Assembly (NCBI GenBank): GCA_037783415.1
Contig: JAZGTN010000015.1
Location: forward strand, 2,418,001-2,482,000
Reading direction: 5' to 3'
DNA: 64,000 bases
Source of the DNA: Leptasterias polaris
Taxonomy: Eukaryota; Echinodermata; Asteroidea; Forcipulatida; Asteriidae
The position numbers and the translations under genes are program-made. The notes under the pieces are model-generated. The model was not told the DNA's origin, did no database searches, and worked only from the letters and a program-made list of their open reading frames with translations. Below, in pieces: positions 11,947-23,800 of this stretch (position 1 is the stretch's first letter; the number at the start of each line of letters is the position of its first letter).

Positions 11947-12673
11947 CAACTGCCTTTCCAATTTTGTCCACAGTATGGGAAATTTGAAATTATAAAGTAA
12001 GAAGAAAGAAAAATCAACAAAACATAGAAATTAGAAATTAGGTATTAGAAATTGCGTACGTTAGTCGAGTGTAGAATTTGGGGCAAATCAACGGATACCC
12101 CTCTTCCCTCCCCCTCCTCTAACCAAAGAGTCCACATTCCCACGCCTGGCTCTATTTCATGTGCAAGGATACGTTTTATTGAAATTGTTAATTATTTTAA
12201 TAGAATTGTCATACACTGAAGTTATGATTAATGTTGCCGTAAGGTATGAGCAATGTAAATTTGAGATGCACTGGTACAATAAACAGTCATAAACCGCTGC
12301 CATATGTCCATATGAAACAGCTGCAAAATAAAAGCCAATTTAAATGCAATGAATAGAACTTTGATGTACACAGAGCCCTAGATAGTAGTCGGACTATAAA
12401 AAGTGTGCGCGGCATTTTAGGATTTTCTTTTCGACGTTGTATAGGCCTATATGGATAGAAAATCATAGAACATGTGAAATTGAATATATTATTTGTCTTG
12501 TTCGGGAACAGTTTTTGCGACAGCGTATGTTTTCGTGGAAGGGACCGTTAGAAATATACTTCATATATTTTTATACAGACAGCTTTACGGATGCAACAAT
12601 TTCACCCGGGATAAACACATTATTATTGATGATCATGTTGATCTTCTTTTAATTGGACCTTAGTATCGATGAC

Positions 12674-12709
12674 GTCGGGGTGTCGGGGTGTCGGGGTGTC
12701 GGGGTGTCG
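12674..12709 (+). repeat. 8-bp tandem repeat (GTCGGGGT)
   Basis: Four exact copies of gtcggggt plus a partial copy. It is too short to be more than a simple repeat. Confidence 0.85.
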
Positions 12710-12854
12710 TGGCCGAACAGTCTAGGGCGGTGAACTCAAATGTAATTTACAGAGTGTGTGTTTGAATCGCTGCTGCAAAAGCAACTCGATTTGGAATGTA
12801 TCTTATAACAAGATTTGACATTATTTTTAAAAGCACCACCTGTTTACAAAGCTT

Positions 12855-13231
12855 AAAGGTATAATGATTGGCAGAGCTGACAAAATAGTCGCAGATAGTG
12901 TTCATTTTGTGTGTGATCTCTGTACACGAAACAGCAAACCTGTGAAAATGTGGGCTTAATCCGCTGTGTGAGTCAGGAGAAAATGGTGAACAATTATGCA
13001 CAATTTTCAACATGTAAACACATTGGCTTTATTATTAATTGTTGAAACAACCGAAATCAGCTGTTGCATTTTATCTAGGTTTTCAAACACAGGTTTTTTG
13101 AAACATGGCTTCATTTCCGAGGGCACTATTTCACATTTTCAGCACGAACTTCATAATCAGTAAGCGTATAGACTAAAATTAGCAATTTTTGTTTAATTCT
13201 TACCAATCCTATATACTACCGTACCTTTAAT
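12855..13231 (+). mobile_element. MITE-like element with TTAAAGGTAT ends, copy 1
   Basis: It starts near ttaaaggtataatgattgg and ends near accaatcctatatactacc with gtaccttta, which are inverted versions of each other. Relatives lie at 36728-37125 and, inverted, at 56410-56776. Shared interior phrases include aacaaccgaaatcagctgttg and gcagagctgacaaaat. Confidence 0.6.
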
Positions 13232-14097
13232 TACAAATTGTATTTTTACATTATTAGATTAGAGCATGCATGACGCCTTGAAACTACACAATACTACGCA
13301 AAGTAGCCAAGTTGGTACATTTTGATCAGATGTCTGATCAAGTGTCCAGCTTGCAGATTGTTAAAACAGGAAATCCTTCTATCAACTCCCGGAGAAAGCG
13401 TCTTTTCATTTTGTCCCCCATCAAGTTGTCTCCGTTTCGTATCGTGTCACTGAATAATATTTGTTACCTAGACAACCGAAAGATGTCTTTCATTTTGCCT
13501 CCACTTTAGAGGGCCACTTCAAATGACTAAAAATAAAGGGGGTGAAAGTACATTATTTTTTAATGGTTCTTATGGGTTCTGAAGTGCCCTCATCGCCTGT
13601 AGTGTTCACAGATTATTCAGAGTATTGTGTTGATCTTGTGGCCCGCCTTTTTGAAACCATGGCTTCGACTTAGTCTCCGGCTTAGGCTCGTCAGTAATTT
13701 CTATAACGTACTTTCAGTACCGACTTGAAAAACAGCCGTGCGGAGCCTAAGCCGTAGCCGTATGGTTTCGAAAAGGCCGTGTCCGAATTTTTGACTGCGG
13801 CTGCGGCTTGTTCGTCACGTGAGCGAACGTTGAAGTATAGAATGCCCGTAGCAACACCCATGGCAACAGCAACAGCCGTAGCCACAGCTGCCACCTTTCA
13901 AGGGATTTTTACACAACACTTGAGATTAGCCTCCAGTCAACGCGCTTAAGGCAAGACGGGTGGCAAACATCGAACACGAAAGACGACGAGTGCGGGTTGA
14001 TTAATAATAGACTAATAAGAAACATTGTTTTGATGTTGATTGTCATTTCCAGGAAAATGTCTCTATAGGCAATTTTCAAAATAGGGAGACCACCAAC

Positions 14098-14280
14098 AGT
14101 AGGGCTATGGTATAGATTGCTCAGTTGGTAGAGCACCGGCACGTTAATCCGGAGGTCGTATAGGTGCAAATCGGCCTAGTCATTTTGTTCTCTGTTCAAT
14201 TAAAAATTAATTACAATTTACCCAACAATCAGTTTTCCTTGTGGTTTATTATTTGAACTATAACTGCCGTGTTACCAAAA
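14098..14280 (+). mobile_element. tRNA-derived SINE, family 1 (sense copy)
   Basis: The head at about 14105-14180 resembles a tRNA: it has a gctcagttggtagagc A-box/D-arm and a ccggaggtcg region after a ttaatcc anticodon-like loop. The T-arm is degenerate (ggtgcaaatcg), so it is not a working tRNA gene. The body continues with ctctgttcaatt and ends near gtggtttattatttg. Minus-strand relatives lie at 21925-22078, 22300-22410 and 22545-22715. Confidence 0.6.
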
Positions 14281-14824
14281 TTTTCGTTTTGCAAGCAGTG
14301 CAGTTGGTTTCCTCTTTCTATTTTAAACATTTCCCTGTGTGACAAGTCCCTTATAATAATATGCCCTCTTCTCCCTTCATTGTTTATGCAGGAATGCTGT
14401 TCTGTCTGTTGCCTCCACCTGTACATATCGGGGAGCCTACCTTGGACAAGGCCCAACAACCATCAAAGCACCCCCTCCGAGCCACACATGTTGTGAAACA
14501 AATAGATATCGGTTCCCACTGCCCACAGTATCGCACCATACACAGTATCGATCCCCGTTACCTGAGGGTACATAACCCGTTGTCCTTAAACCTCCTTGTT
14601 TATCGATTTCAAAGCCAATAAAACACATTATGGAGTCCCTCTTACACAACCTAAAGAGACCGCTCAATCGATTTCCAACCATTTTAACAACCAACTTGAA
14701 TCAATACATCGCTGCGTTGGTCTACAGAGATTATTTCGGTAGCCATTTTGTTCTTTTGGCTCGATCCCGTAGCGACGAGCCCGTTTGATATTTCTGTGGG
14801 GGTTTTTTCTTGAGGAAATGTAAC

Positions 14825-17800
14825 ATGGCCAATGGACTAATTTTGTTCCTTTTGGGTAAGTCTGAATCTAGTGTGTCTGATCGAGAAAAAATATTCAAAT
14901 TTTCTTTGCTCGATAGATGTGCCCGTAGTCAATTTGTTTGTTCATGAATAAAGCATGAAGACATTTTTGGGAGACTACTCTCTCATCAGTGTGCTATCTC
15001 GGCGCCAGCGATTCCCAGTTAATTTGGTTTGTCGGGGAAGTTAAGTTGTTTTATTGCAGCCTTCTGGGAAATAACCAGATGTGAATATTCACGAGTATTT
15101 ATCCCATAGGGTAGGCCTAGATAGATTTTAGTAAACAAAGTTTAATTTGCATAAAATACATCAATCTATGAGCAATCGCAACTCATCGGTAAATGCGACC
15201 GTGTTCTATCCCTAAATCTTTATCTGTATGAACATGAGTGAAAAACACGATGCTACCCACCACAGGAAAAGAAGAAGGAAAAGAAGAATTTAATGGAAAT
15301 AAAATAAAATAAATAAGTGTATGTCCAAACCAACATAACTTAGGGCCTAACCTTTAAATTTACAAATAAAAATTAAATACATATACTAAATGTTAAAAAT
15401 ATTAAACTAGAAAAGATAGATTAATAAACAAATAAATAAATGAACACACATAATACATACATACATACATACATACATACATAAAACAAATTTAAAAAGA
15501 AGAAGAAAAAGAAAAAAGCATTAACGGGCTATTATGATGTTGAGTTGGGGCTATTGTGCACTTTCATTCTAGGTAGGTCCTACTCGGAATAACTGAAATC
15601 GGAAAAAACCCACTAAAATAAAGTATCTAAAGATCTAAACCAAAATGGTGCTTGGCAACGTGAGGAATATGTTCTGTGTTTATCTCTTAATACAAAACAA
15701 ATCTGATTATTTGTCCTACATTAACTTGATACATCTCTTTCTTGTGGTTACAGGTGCTTGGGAGTTGCTGGGTTGGTTTTCAACATCTAGTAAGTCCAAT
15801 TATCACGTACAATTGGTATTTTGTGTACCTTCCGCCAGAGACTAGAATGTACAGGACAGGTGTAAAACACGCACTAATTCGTTATAATGCAACAATGAAT
15901 TAATTACAAAGTAATAATAGGGAACTTCCACTCTAAAAACCGCCGAGTCAGAAAAATCCGGATCCGGGTTCCGTGGGGCCTGACCCCGCCATTTCTGTGT
16001 CGGACTGACCCGGAATCTGTGTCAAAATGACCCAGAGAAGGGTCAACATGACGTAGAATCCGGGTTAATCCCACAAACCATTTTCAGGGTCAGCCTGACC
16101 CGCTAATGGGTTAGGCTCACACTAGGTCCCGGATGATCCGCGTCAATTCTGACCCGTTTGTTTTTGAAAACTTTTGAAAACTTGCTTGTTTAGTATGGCT
16201 TATCTGTATTATTGTTCTTTGTCTGGTTTGCCTCTTTCTTTGCTGTGTGAGGATTCACTCTCGTGCACCTTAAGCACCTTAGGCACCTTATTTGGTGGAT
16301 TTTGGCGCGTTACAAATACTCTGTATTATATATTATTATTGTTTGTTATTGAAGAAGTAATGCCAGGGCCTTCAGAAACTATATGGCTCAGCTTTGGCTC
16401 CAGTTTAAGTTCTGTTAGTCGTTTAAGAAACGCACGCTTCAAACAGGCGGACGAAGAAAAATGAAAAATGAAATGAAATGACCGTAAATAAAGAAAAATT
16501 ACCTCTCTTCAATTATAGTCTTTGACTCCTAATAATGTTGCCGAATCCAGAAAAGGGCCATCGAGCTTGAAAAGTTATGTCCACTTTACTACAGAGGGCG
16601 CGCTTTAGAACTGCTTTTAAAAAGACTCCAAAAGAGGGCGCAATTTTTTAAAAAGGCGCATGAGAAACAAAACAAACTGCATTACACCGCACGTTGCATG
16701 AACTGTTTGAGTGTTACTATACTGTTCGGTCGTACTTCTACTTAAGTTCTAGTAGTGCACATAACTTTGTTGGTAAGCGCCGCCAAATCACACAAAACAG
16801 GGTACATTTTCCTGTCATTGTTTCTACATTTATCACGTTGTTTCTTCTTGTTTGTAGGCTTCCAGGATAACGATAATGAAGGGACATTATACTTGGGAAG
16901 ACGGGGCGAGTGTCACGTACACTGACTTGCGGAGCAACGAACCAACCGGAATAGAAACTGTGTTGGGACAACTACAAACATGACAAATGTTGGAAAACAT
17001 TTGCGAGTGTGTGTAGTAGGGGTAGGTATTCAATTATTGTAAATTGTGAGCAGTCAATCACGATTCGTGATAAAGTCAAGGTGGTTTTTGATACAAACTG
17101 GTGTTTTTAGAAAAGACAGGAGGAGTCGACACAAATGGTCGAGAGGGGATGGAGAGTTATTATTCATCTATTTATTATTTAATCATGATAAAAAACCGAT
17201 GATTATGATAGCCCTAGCCCCAATTTAGGGCCAATCCACTCTGTATCCTTGGCCCTAGCGCGACTGCAAACCTATTCTTGTGCCCCCTTGGTATTTTATT
17301 CTGCCACGATCTGCATTATTGAAAACTTACCGATTGAGTGCCAATATACTTGTAAATAGCCGGACAGGTGATATTCGTTTAAAAAACATCACAGATTTTG
17401 AGGGAAAATTGATTGCTTTTCGCGTCGCGGTTGTGAATTTTTGTTCACATATTAACACCTTGCGCGATAACTGCTGCAGAAGATTTGATGAATCATGATT
17501 TTGGGTTTTTTTTCACAGAGAGCAATAACTGTGCAAGCGGCTGGGCAGAGTACAATTCCAAATGCTACTACGCTGGAGTCTCAAGGAAGTCCTGGTACGA
17601 TGCCGAACTCTACTGTGAAACACAAGGAGGTAAAATATGTTGATTTATTCGGTTGAGTGCCAATGCGAATTACAGTAAATCCCTACGTTATACAGGCATG
17701 ATATTCTTCTTACTTTTGTCTGAATTCTGATTCTTTCGCCCTTAGAAAAATCAGAAAAATGGTGATTAAATAGCCTGAAAAATATATTAAACCATACACC

Positions 17801-20800
17801 ATATGAACAAGTAGGTCAGCCCTTGTGCTCAAACATTATTTTCCTTCTTTTTTTCCAAGCACCAAATATCATGCCTGGTTATACTTGTTACGTAAAGAGT
17901 ACACACTTCAATGATTCGGCGGGAAGATCTAATGGGACTGGGTGTGGTGCACTCGCAGACACACCGTATTCTGAGTTAAATGATCTTTATTAATGTAGTG
18001 TATTTGATGTTTAAAGGATCACTAATATTATTTTTGACCTGCATATAAAATCCTGTCAGTTAGCCAAAACGTTCCAGCGCTAAAAAATATTGCTTGGCTT
18101 TAACTACATGGGCCCAGTTTCATTTGATTGAGCAGAAAATAAATAGCAAGACAAGTTCTCAAAGTATACACAGAAAATAAAACTTAACAATGTTCTGCTT
18201 AGCAATTATAAACAGGATCCCAGTCACAGATGATACATGTGACATGGTATTTTGGCTGGTAACCTTATTCTGGTACGCATAATTTTGTTGTGCTTAGCTA
18301 GTTTTTGCTTTGTCGTTCAGATGGAACATCAAGCTGTAGGTCCAGTGAACTGCAATTGGTAGTGCACGTAAAAGAACCCAGAACACTTTACATGGAAGAG
18401 TAGGGGTTAAAACGGTTATTACTGGTTCACGTAGCAAGCACCCTTGTTTACAGGTTTCCTCAGGCTTGTGAGCTACAGTGATTAAGTTCACTTATGAGGC
18501 AGCCTTGGTTTCATTACCAGAAATGTCTAATAATAATAGAACAAATTATTGTTTGCTTTTTTATTGGTTCTTAGAATTTAACCAGGTCACCAGCCACAAA
18601 TTCCAAAATCCTATACACTGTTTGCTTTGCATGCCGTTTGCTCAGTGCTACAAGGTTGTTAATTGCAATATAATTACTATTTTGATCAAGAAGTCATTAA
18701 ATGAAAAAAGGCAGTTACATTCGACAAAATAAATCAAAGTCCACAACTAAATATTTCAAAAACTGTTTCTTTTTGCTGAACAATTACTTTGGAGACCACG
18801 CTGGTTCAGTAAACTCCATTTGCCAGGAGCCCCGAAATATACAAAACCAATTTTATGAAGTCCATACTAACTGAACGAACATATAGTTCTGAGCTGATGA
18901 TATGTATCCTTATAAAATATTGTTTTTTAACATGATTGTTTTTTCTCTTCTATTAATAAACAGGCTCCTTGGTAACTGTGGACGATGAGGCCGAGCATGA
19001 CTTCCTAGTCAGAATTGGACGCTGGGCAAATCCGTCCGACGAATGGTTCTGGATCGGAATAAATGACATCGAAAACGAGGGTAAGATATTGAATTGTTTC
19101 ATTTTAGTTCATAGGTCAGGGTTATTTCGTACTGACTTTCATAATTTCTTGAATGTGTGGAAATAGGATTTCAAAAGAGGTTTGGTTCACGTTGCAGACA
19201 GTAAAAATAAAAAATATAAGAAATATAAAAATTCTTTTTCTTAAATATTTTTGTTTATGAGAGATCGCCTAAGACAAAAGACTAATGTTAAACATAGTCA
19301 AAGATGTTAAGTACATAATTACTGCAGACTAAAACTTTACTTGGTCTGTTGGTGGAAGTAAATCAAATTTTCAACATTGATTTTTCCGAACCTTTATATT
19401 TGAAATCAATTTCTCTCACATTCTCTCCAAAAACTAAGTAGAAATTCGTAAAATCTGACAAAACGACTCTCTGGCACTTTAAACGACTTTGAGAAAAACG
19501 CCCGAGTTGACGCATGGCAGCACAACGTAGCCTCAATGTTAATGGAGATCAATGGATATAATATTAATCGATATTAAACCTTCATTTTGTTCTTGCAGGA
19601 ACGTGGGTGAATGTGGACCAATCGAATGCTACTTATACCAGATGGCGTGCTGGAGAACCTAACGGTGGTGACATAGAAAATGGCGCCCTGATGTCCGTGT
19701 ACAGCAACTTTGACTGGCTGGATATGACGGTGGATTCAACTTACAATTTCTTCTGTGAGACAAACATCGGTAAGTAAACTGTTATAAAATCAGCTGTACA
19801 GAAACTCTTCAATCTGGATGCTGCTAGTTCCCTCGGCTTCATCTAGTTTGTCAACTTCCAATACCTCAGTGAGCTAATATCGACTGTCCACCTTCAAAGC
19901 ATGTTGTATTTTTATAATATTGTGAAAATAGCAATGTAGTATATATAGTTTTATATAGCGCATGTATCTACTGATAAGGTACTCAAGGCAAGGTACTCAA
20001 GGCAAGGTACTCAAGGCAAGGTACTCAAGGCAAGGTACTCAAGGCAAGGTACTCAAGGCAAGGTACTCAAGGCAAGGTACTCAAGGCAAGGTACTCAAGG
20101 CAAGGTACTCAAGGCAAGGTACTCAAGGCAAGGTACTCAAGGCAAGGTACTCAAGGCAAGGTACTCAAGGCAAGGTACTCAAGGCAAGGTACTCAAGGCA
20201 AGGTACTCAAGGCAAGGTACTCAAGGCAAGGTACTCAAGGCAAGGTACTCAAGGCAAGGTACTCAAGGCAAGGTACTCAAGGCAAGGTACTCAAGGCAAG
20301 GTACTCAAGGCAAGGTACTCAAGGCAAGGTACTCAAGGCAAGGCACTCAAGGCAAGGCGCTTGAACAAACAGAAACATTTTAAGACTGGTTTAAAAATTG
20401 GTCAAAAACTTGTATAAATAATCGTTGAAATAGATTACAAACAAATATCAAATGACAAGGATTTATGTGTATCGTGTGAGTTATATAAAATGCTTGGAAA
20501 TAAAATAGTCCATTTTGCACCTCTTGATTACATGCTGCTGTATTGTACTCCTATGCATTCAATATTTGTAGGTTATACAGGCATGTGATTTCTCGGTGTT
20601 CGTGAGTTCAGGATTTTCTGAAAACTTATCCTTCAAATTTTCTAGAAAGAAGTAAAGCAATCACCAAAGGGACAAAGAAAAAGAATTGTGTCCACAGCTG
20701 TATTTTTGTATTTCTGGTGATGCACACAGAGTCTGTAAACCTCCCAAATTGTAATAATTGAGAGGTTCTGGGTCTACAATCCCGGCCATATCCCGTTGGG

Positions 20801-23800
20801 CTCCCTGCCCCCAGTTCAATGTTGGCTCTCATTGCACGGTCTGCTCTCCAGCTGGGGTTAACAACATTGAGCAGGGGAATGTGTGAGGGTACGTTTATTG
20901 TCACATGGCCTAAGCATTTTGGACGGGATTGTAGAATAAGGGGGACCCAGACCTGTAAGCTATTCCTCCAGTCTCATCCCTGCTTTTATTATCACTCTTT
21001 CCACCCAAGGTGCAAGTGCGATTGCCGCACCGACCACCCACCCACTCTGTAGCTCCGGCTGGTTCCACGATGACCACAGCTGTTACCACTTCTCCACGGG
21101 TACCAACAACTGGGATAACGCCAGGTCCTCTTGTCAGTCATCCAATGCCGACCTGGTTATGATCACAAAGGGAAGAGAGTGGGACTTCCTGGTAAATCAC
21201 CGCAGGTATCACTTCTCCAATCAGCGCTTCTGGATCGGAGCTAGTGATTCAGAGAGTGAAGGTGAGTTTTGCAGATATGACTCAAGAGTTTAAGTCACAT
21301 CATTTCAAGTTAGTTTTGAAGCTGGAGAGGGTGTCTGCTAGTCAGAGGTTCTGTTATGCCTGGAATTACACAGATGCCACGGAGACCACAGAGGCCATGG
21401 CCTCTGTTGCCTTGGCCTTGGTGCCCCATAACAAGTTTTCCATAGACCCTATGTTGTCCCAATAGAACTGCACTTTGCAAAATAAAAATGGCCTTGCCCT
21501 CCAGGCCTGTTCAGTGGAAGAGCATTTCAAAGAGATGGTGAACAAGAACGGTCTCCCCAAGTGTGTTTAGAACGAGGGGTGTTGAGGTGCCTGGTGTTAG
21601 AGCGAAGCCGTCTTGCAGAAACACTTAGCTCTATTGAATCCTGGTTGTATCTGGGGGATGTACCATGGATGGAAGGATAGATGTGATAAAATTTTTTTGA
21701 ACACGCCACCTTTGTTTACAGGTTTCCTCAGGTTTTCGAGCTACAGTGATTAAGTTCACTTACGAGGCATCCTTAGAATTAAGACCGTGCAAGTCTCGCG
21801 CCAATTCAAACACTTTTGAGAACACTTTGGTCCCACGTACGCGTGAGACTTGCACAGTCTATTAGAAGAACTATATAACGTGCACTGATGGACTGTACTA
21901 CATTTGCAAAAACGATTTGTGTAAGTTGATTTTTTTTTATCAACTAATAAACCACAAGGGTAACTGACTGGGTAAACTTTACATGTTTTTTGGGTTGAAC
22001 AAAGAAAAATTTACTAGAGCGGGATTTGAACCAACGACCTCCGGATTAACGTGCCAATAATTGACTTTGTCAATACACCAATCCGACAAAAAAGAATTGG
22101 CAGCGCCCTCTATTGACAAAATTTAACAACTGCTGTGTCGCAAGCTGGAAGCACAGTATTATAGAGATCAGTGCTTCCAGCTTGCGACACCGCAGTTGTT
22201 AAATTTTGTCAGTAGAGGGCGCTACAAATTTTTTTTCATCGGATTGGTGTTTTTTTATCGGATTGGTGGATTTTTTGTTTGAAGGGGGGGGGGGGGACAA
22301 TGAGAAGTTGGACAATGAAAAGTTGAGTAGAGCGAGACTTGAATCTGCGACCTCCGGATTAAAGTGCCAGCATTCTACTAACTGAGCTATCTAGCCCTAT
22401 GTTGGCGATCTTTCTATGGTCAATCTCTGTTCGGGGTGTGCCAGTCAGAAGCCATTCAACCTGTGACTGCCGTATAACCAGGGAACACACCTAAGTTTAC
22501 GATACGACCTGGGAAGCGACAGCAAAGGTATCACCTTAAGGAAACACAAGTTTGATTTCAATTGTCAAGTAATAAACCACATGGGAAACTGGATACATTT
22601 TAAATAATTTTGAGTTGAACAGAGAAAAATTGACTTGAGCTCATTTGGACTGTAACCTGCGACCACTAGATTAATGTTTCGATGCTCTACCAACTGATCT
22701 TTCCATCCGTAATAAAATAGATATTGTAGCAATTTTTTAATTTTTTATATAATATTAAAAATAATTGCAACATTTTTCGTTAAAACAGACCCTGTAGCTG
22801 TTCCAGCAAACTTTGCCGTTGAGACGAAAAGTACCAGCCAAATTGAAGTAACATGGAGTCCTAGTATTCTGTCTGCTGCTCAGGACCATGATGTGACCGG
22901 ATTCAGAGTAAGTTTGATTAACAATGTAATAATATTAATACCTCACTCAGTGGCAGTGAAGATGACACGAGAAACACCCCTCAATCCACTGAGCAAAAGT
23001 GGCAGTCCCAGGATTTCTCGTGGCCGAGCGGTTAAGTGCATCGGACTCAAGTTCTGGTGGCTGAGTCATCAGGATGTGGGTTCGAATCTTGGTCATGACA
23101 CTTGTGTCCTTGAGCAAGACACATAACTATAACTGCTTCTCATCACCCAGGGGTAAAATAGGTACCTGTGAGGGCAGAGATGGTTCTTGTGAATGATTTA
23201 GCTTAGTGCGCTTTAGCAGCACAAGCTCAAGCTGTATACTCCCCAGGGAGCTGAGATGGTTTCAGGAATGAAATAAATGGCTCAGTGACCAGGGGTAATA
23301 ATGTGTGAAGCGCAATGATCATTCTTTGGAATTGTGCTATATAAGAGCCGATATTATTACTATTATTATTATTCGAACCCACAACCTTTGCCATGCTAGA
23401 GTAGATGTCTTACCGTACTAGACCATCGGGCTAGCCCAGTGGCTAGAGGTAGTTTGAATTCTATATTTTAGCTGTGGGTACTGCAAGGTCTGTAATAGAT
23501 GTTAAACTTGCATCAGGGATGAAAAAAGGCAGAAAAAAAAAGATGTTCTTTATCCCCGTAGCAAGTTAAACATCTGTTTGCAGAATCTTGTTGGACAGGG
23601 ACTGGCTTTTGTTTTTGTCTTTGTCGTATTTTGGGGGGTGATGAAAACCGTTGAATCCTTAAAAAGTGATATCAAATTTGAAGAACTTTTGTAATCTTAA
23701 ATCTAACCGGATTGATGGAATTGTTTTCTGTGTTTCAGTTTTATTATTGGGTGATGAACGACATGAACAACACCATCACCAATGTCAGCGTTGGCGCTGA

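Larger units (their letters stand above)
10626..12854. other. Gene-free spacer
   Basis: No gene is supportable. It contains a run of 22 G residues at 11925-11946 and a (gtcggggt)n run at 12674-12709. Open frames of 60-114 residues in the 11.5-12.0 kb part lack domains or splice support. Confidence 0.5.

Noticed and set aside
14105..14180. tRNA gene
   Set aside because: The A-box region is good but the T-arm is mutated and the sequence belongs to a SINE family with several copies; it is not a working tRNA.
19962..20417. 151-residue open frame with a 14-residue repeat
   Set aside because: It is a translation of the 14-bp minisatellite within lectin intron 5; no start context or flanking exon joins it.
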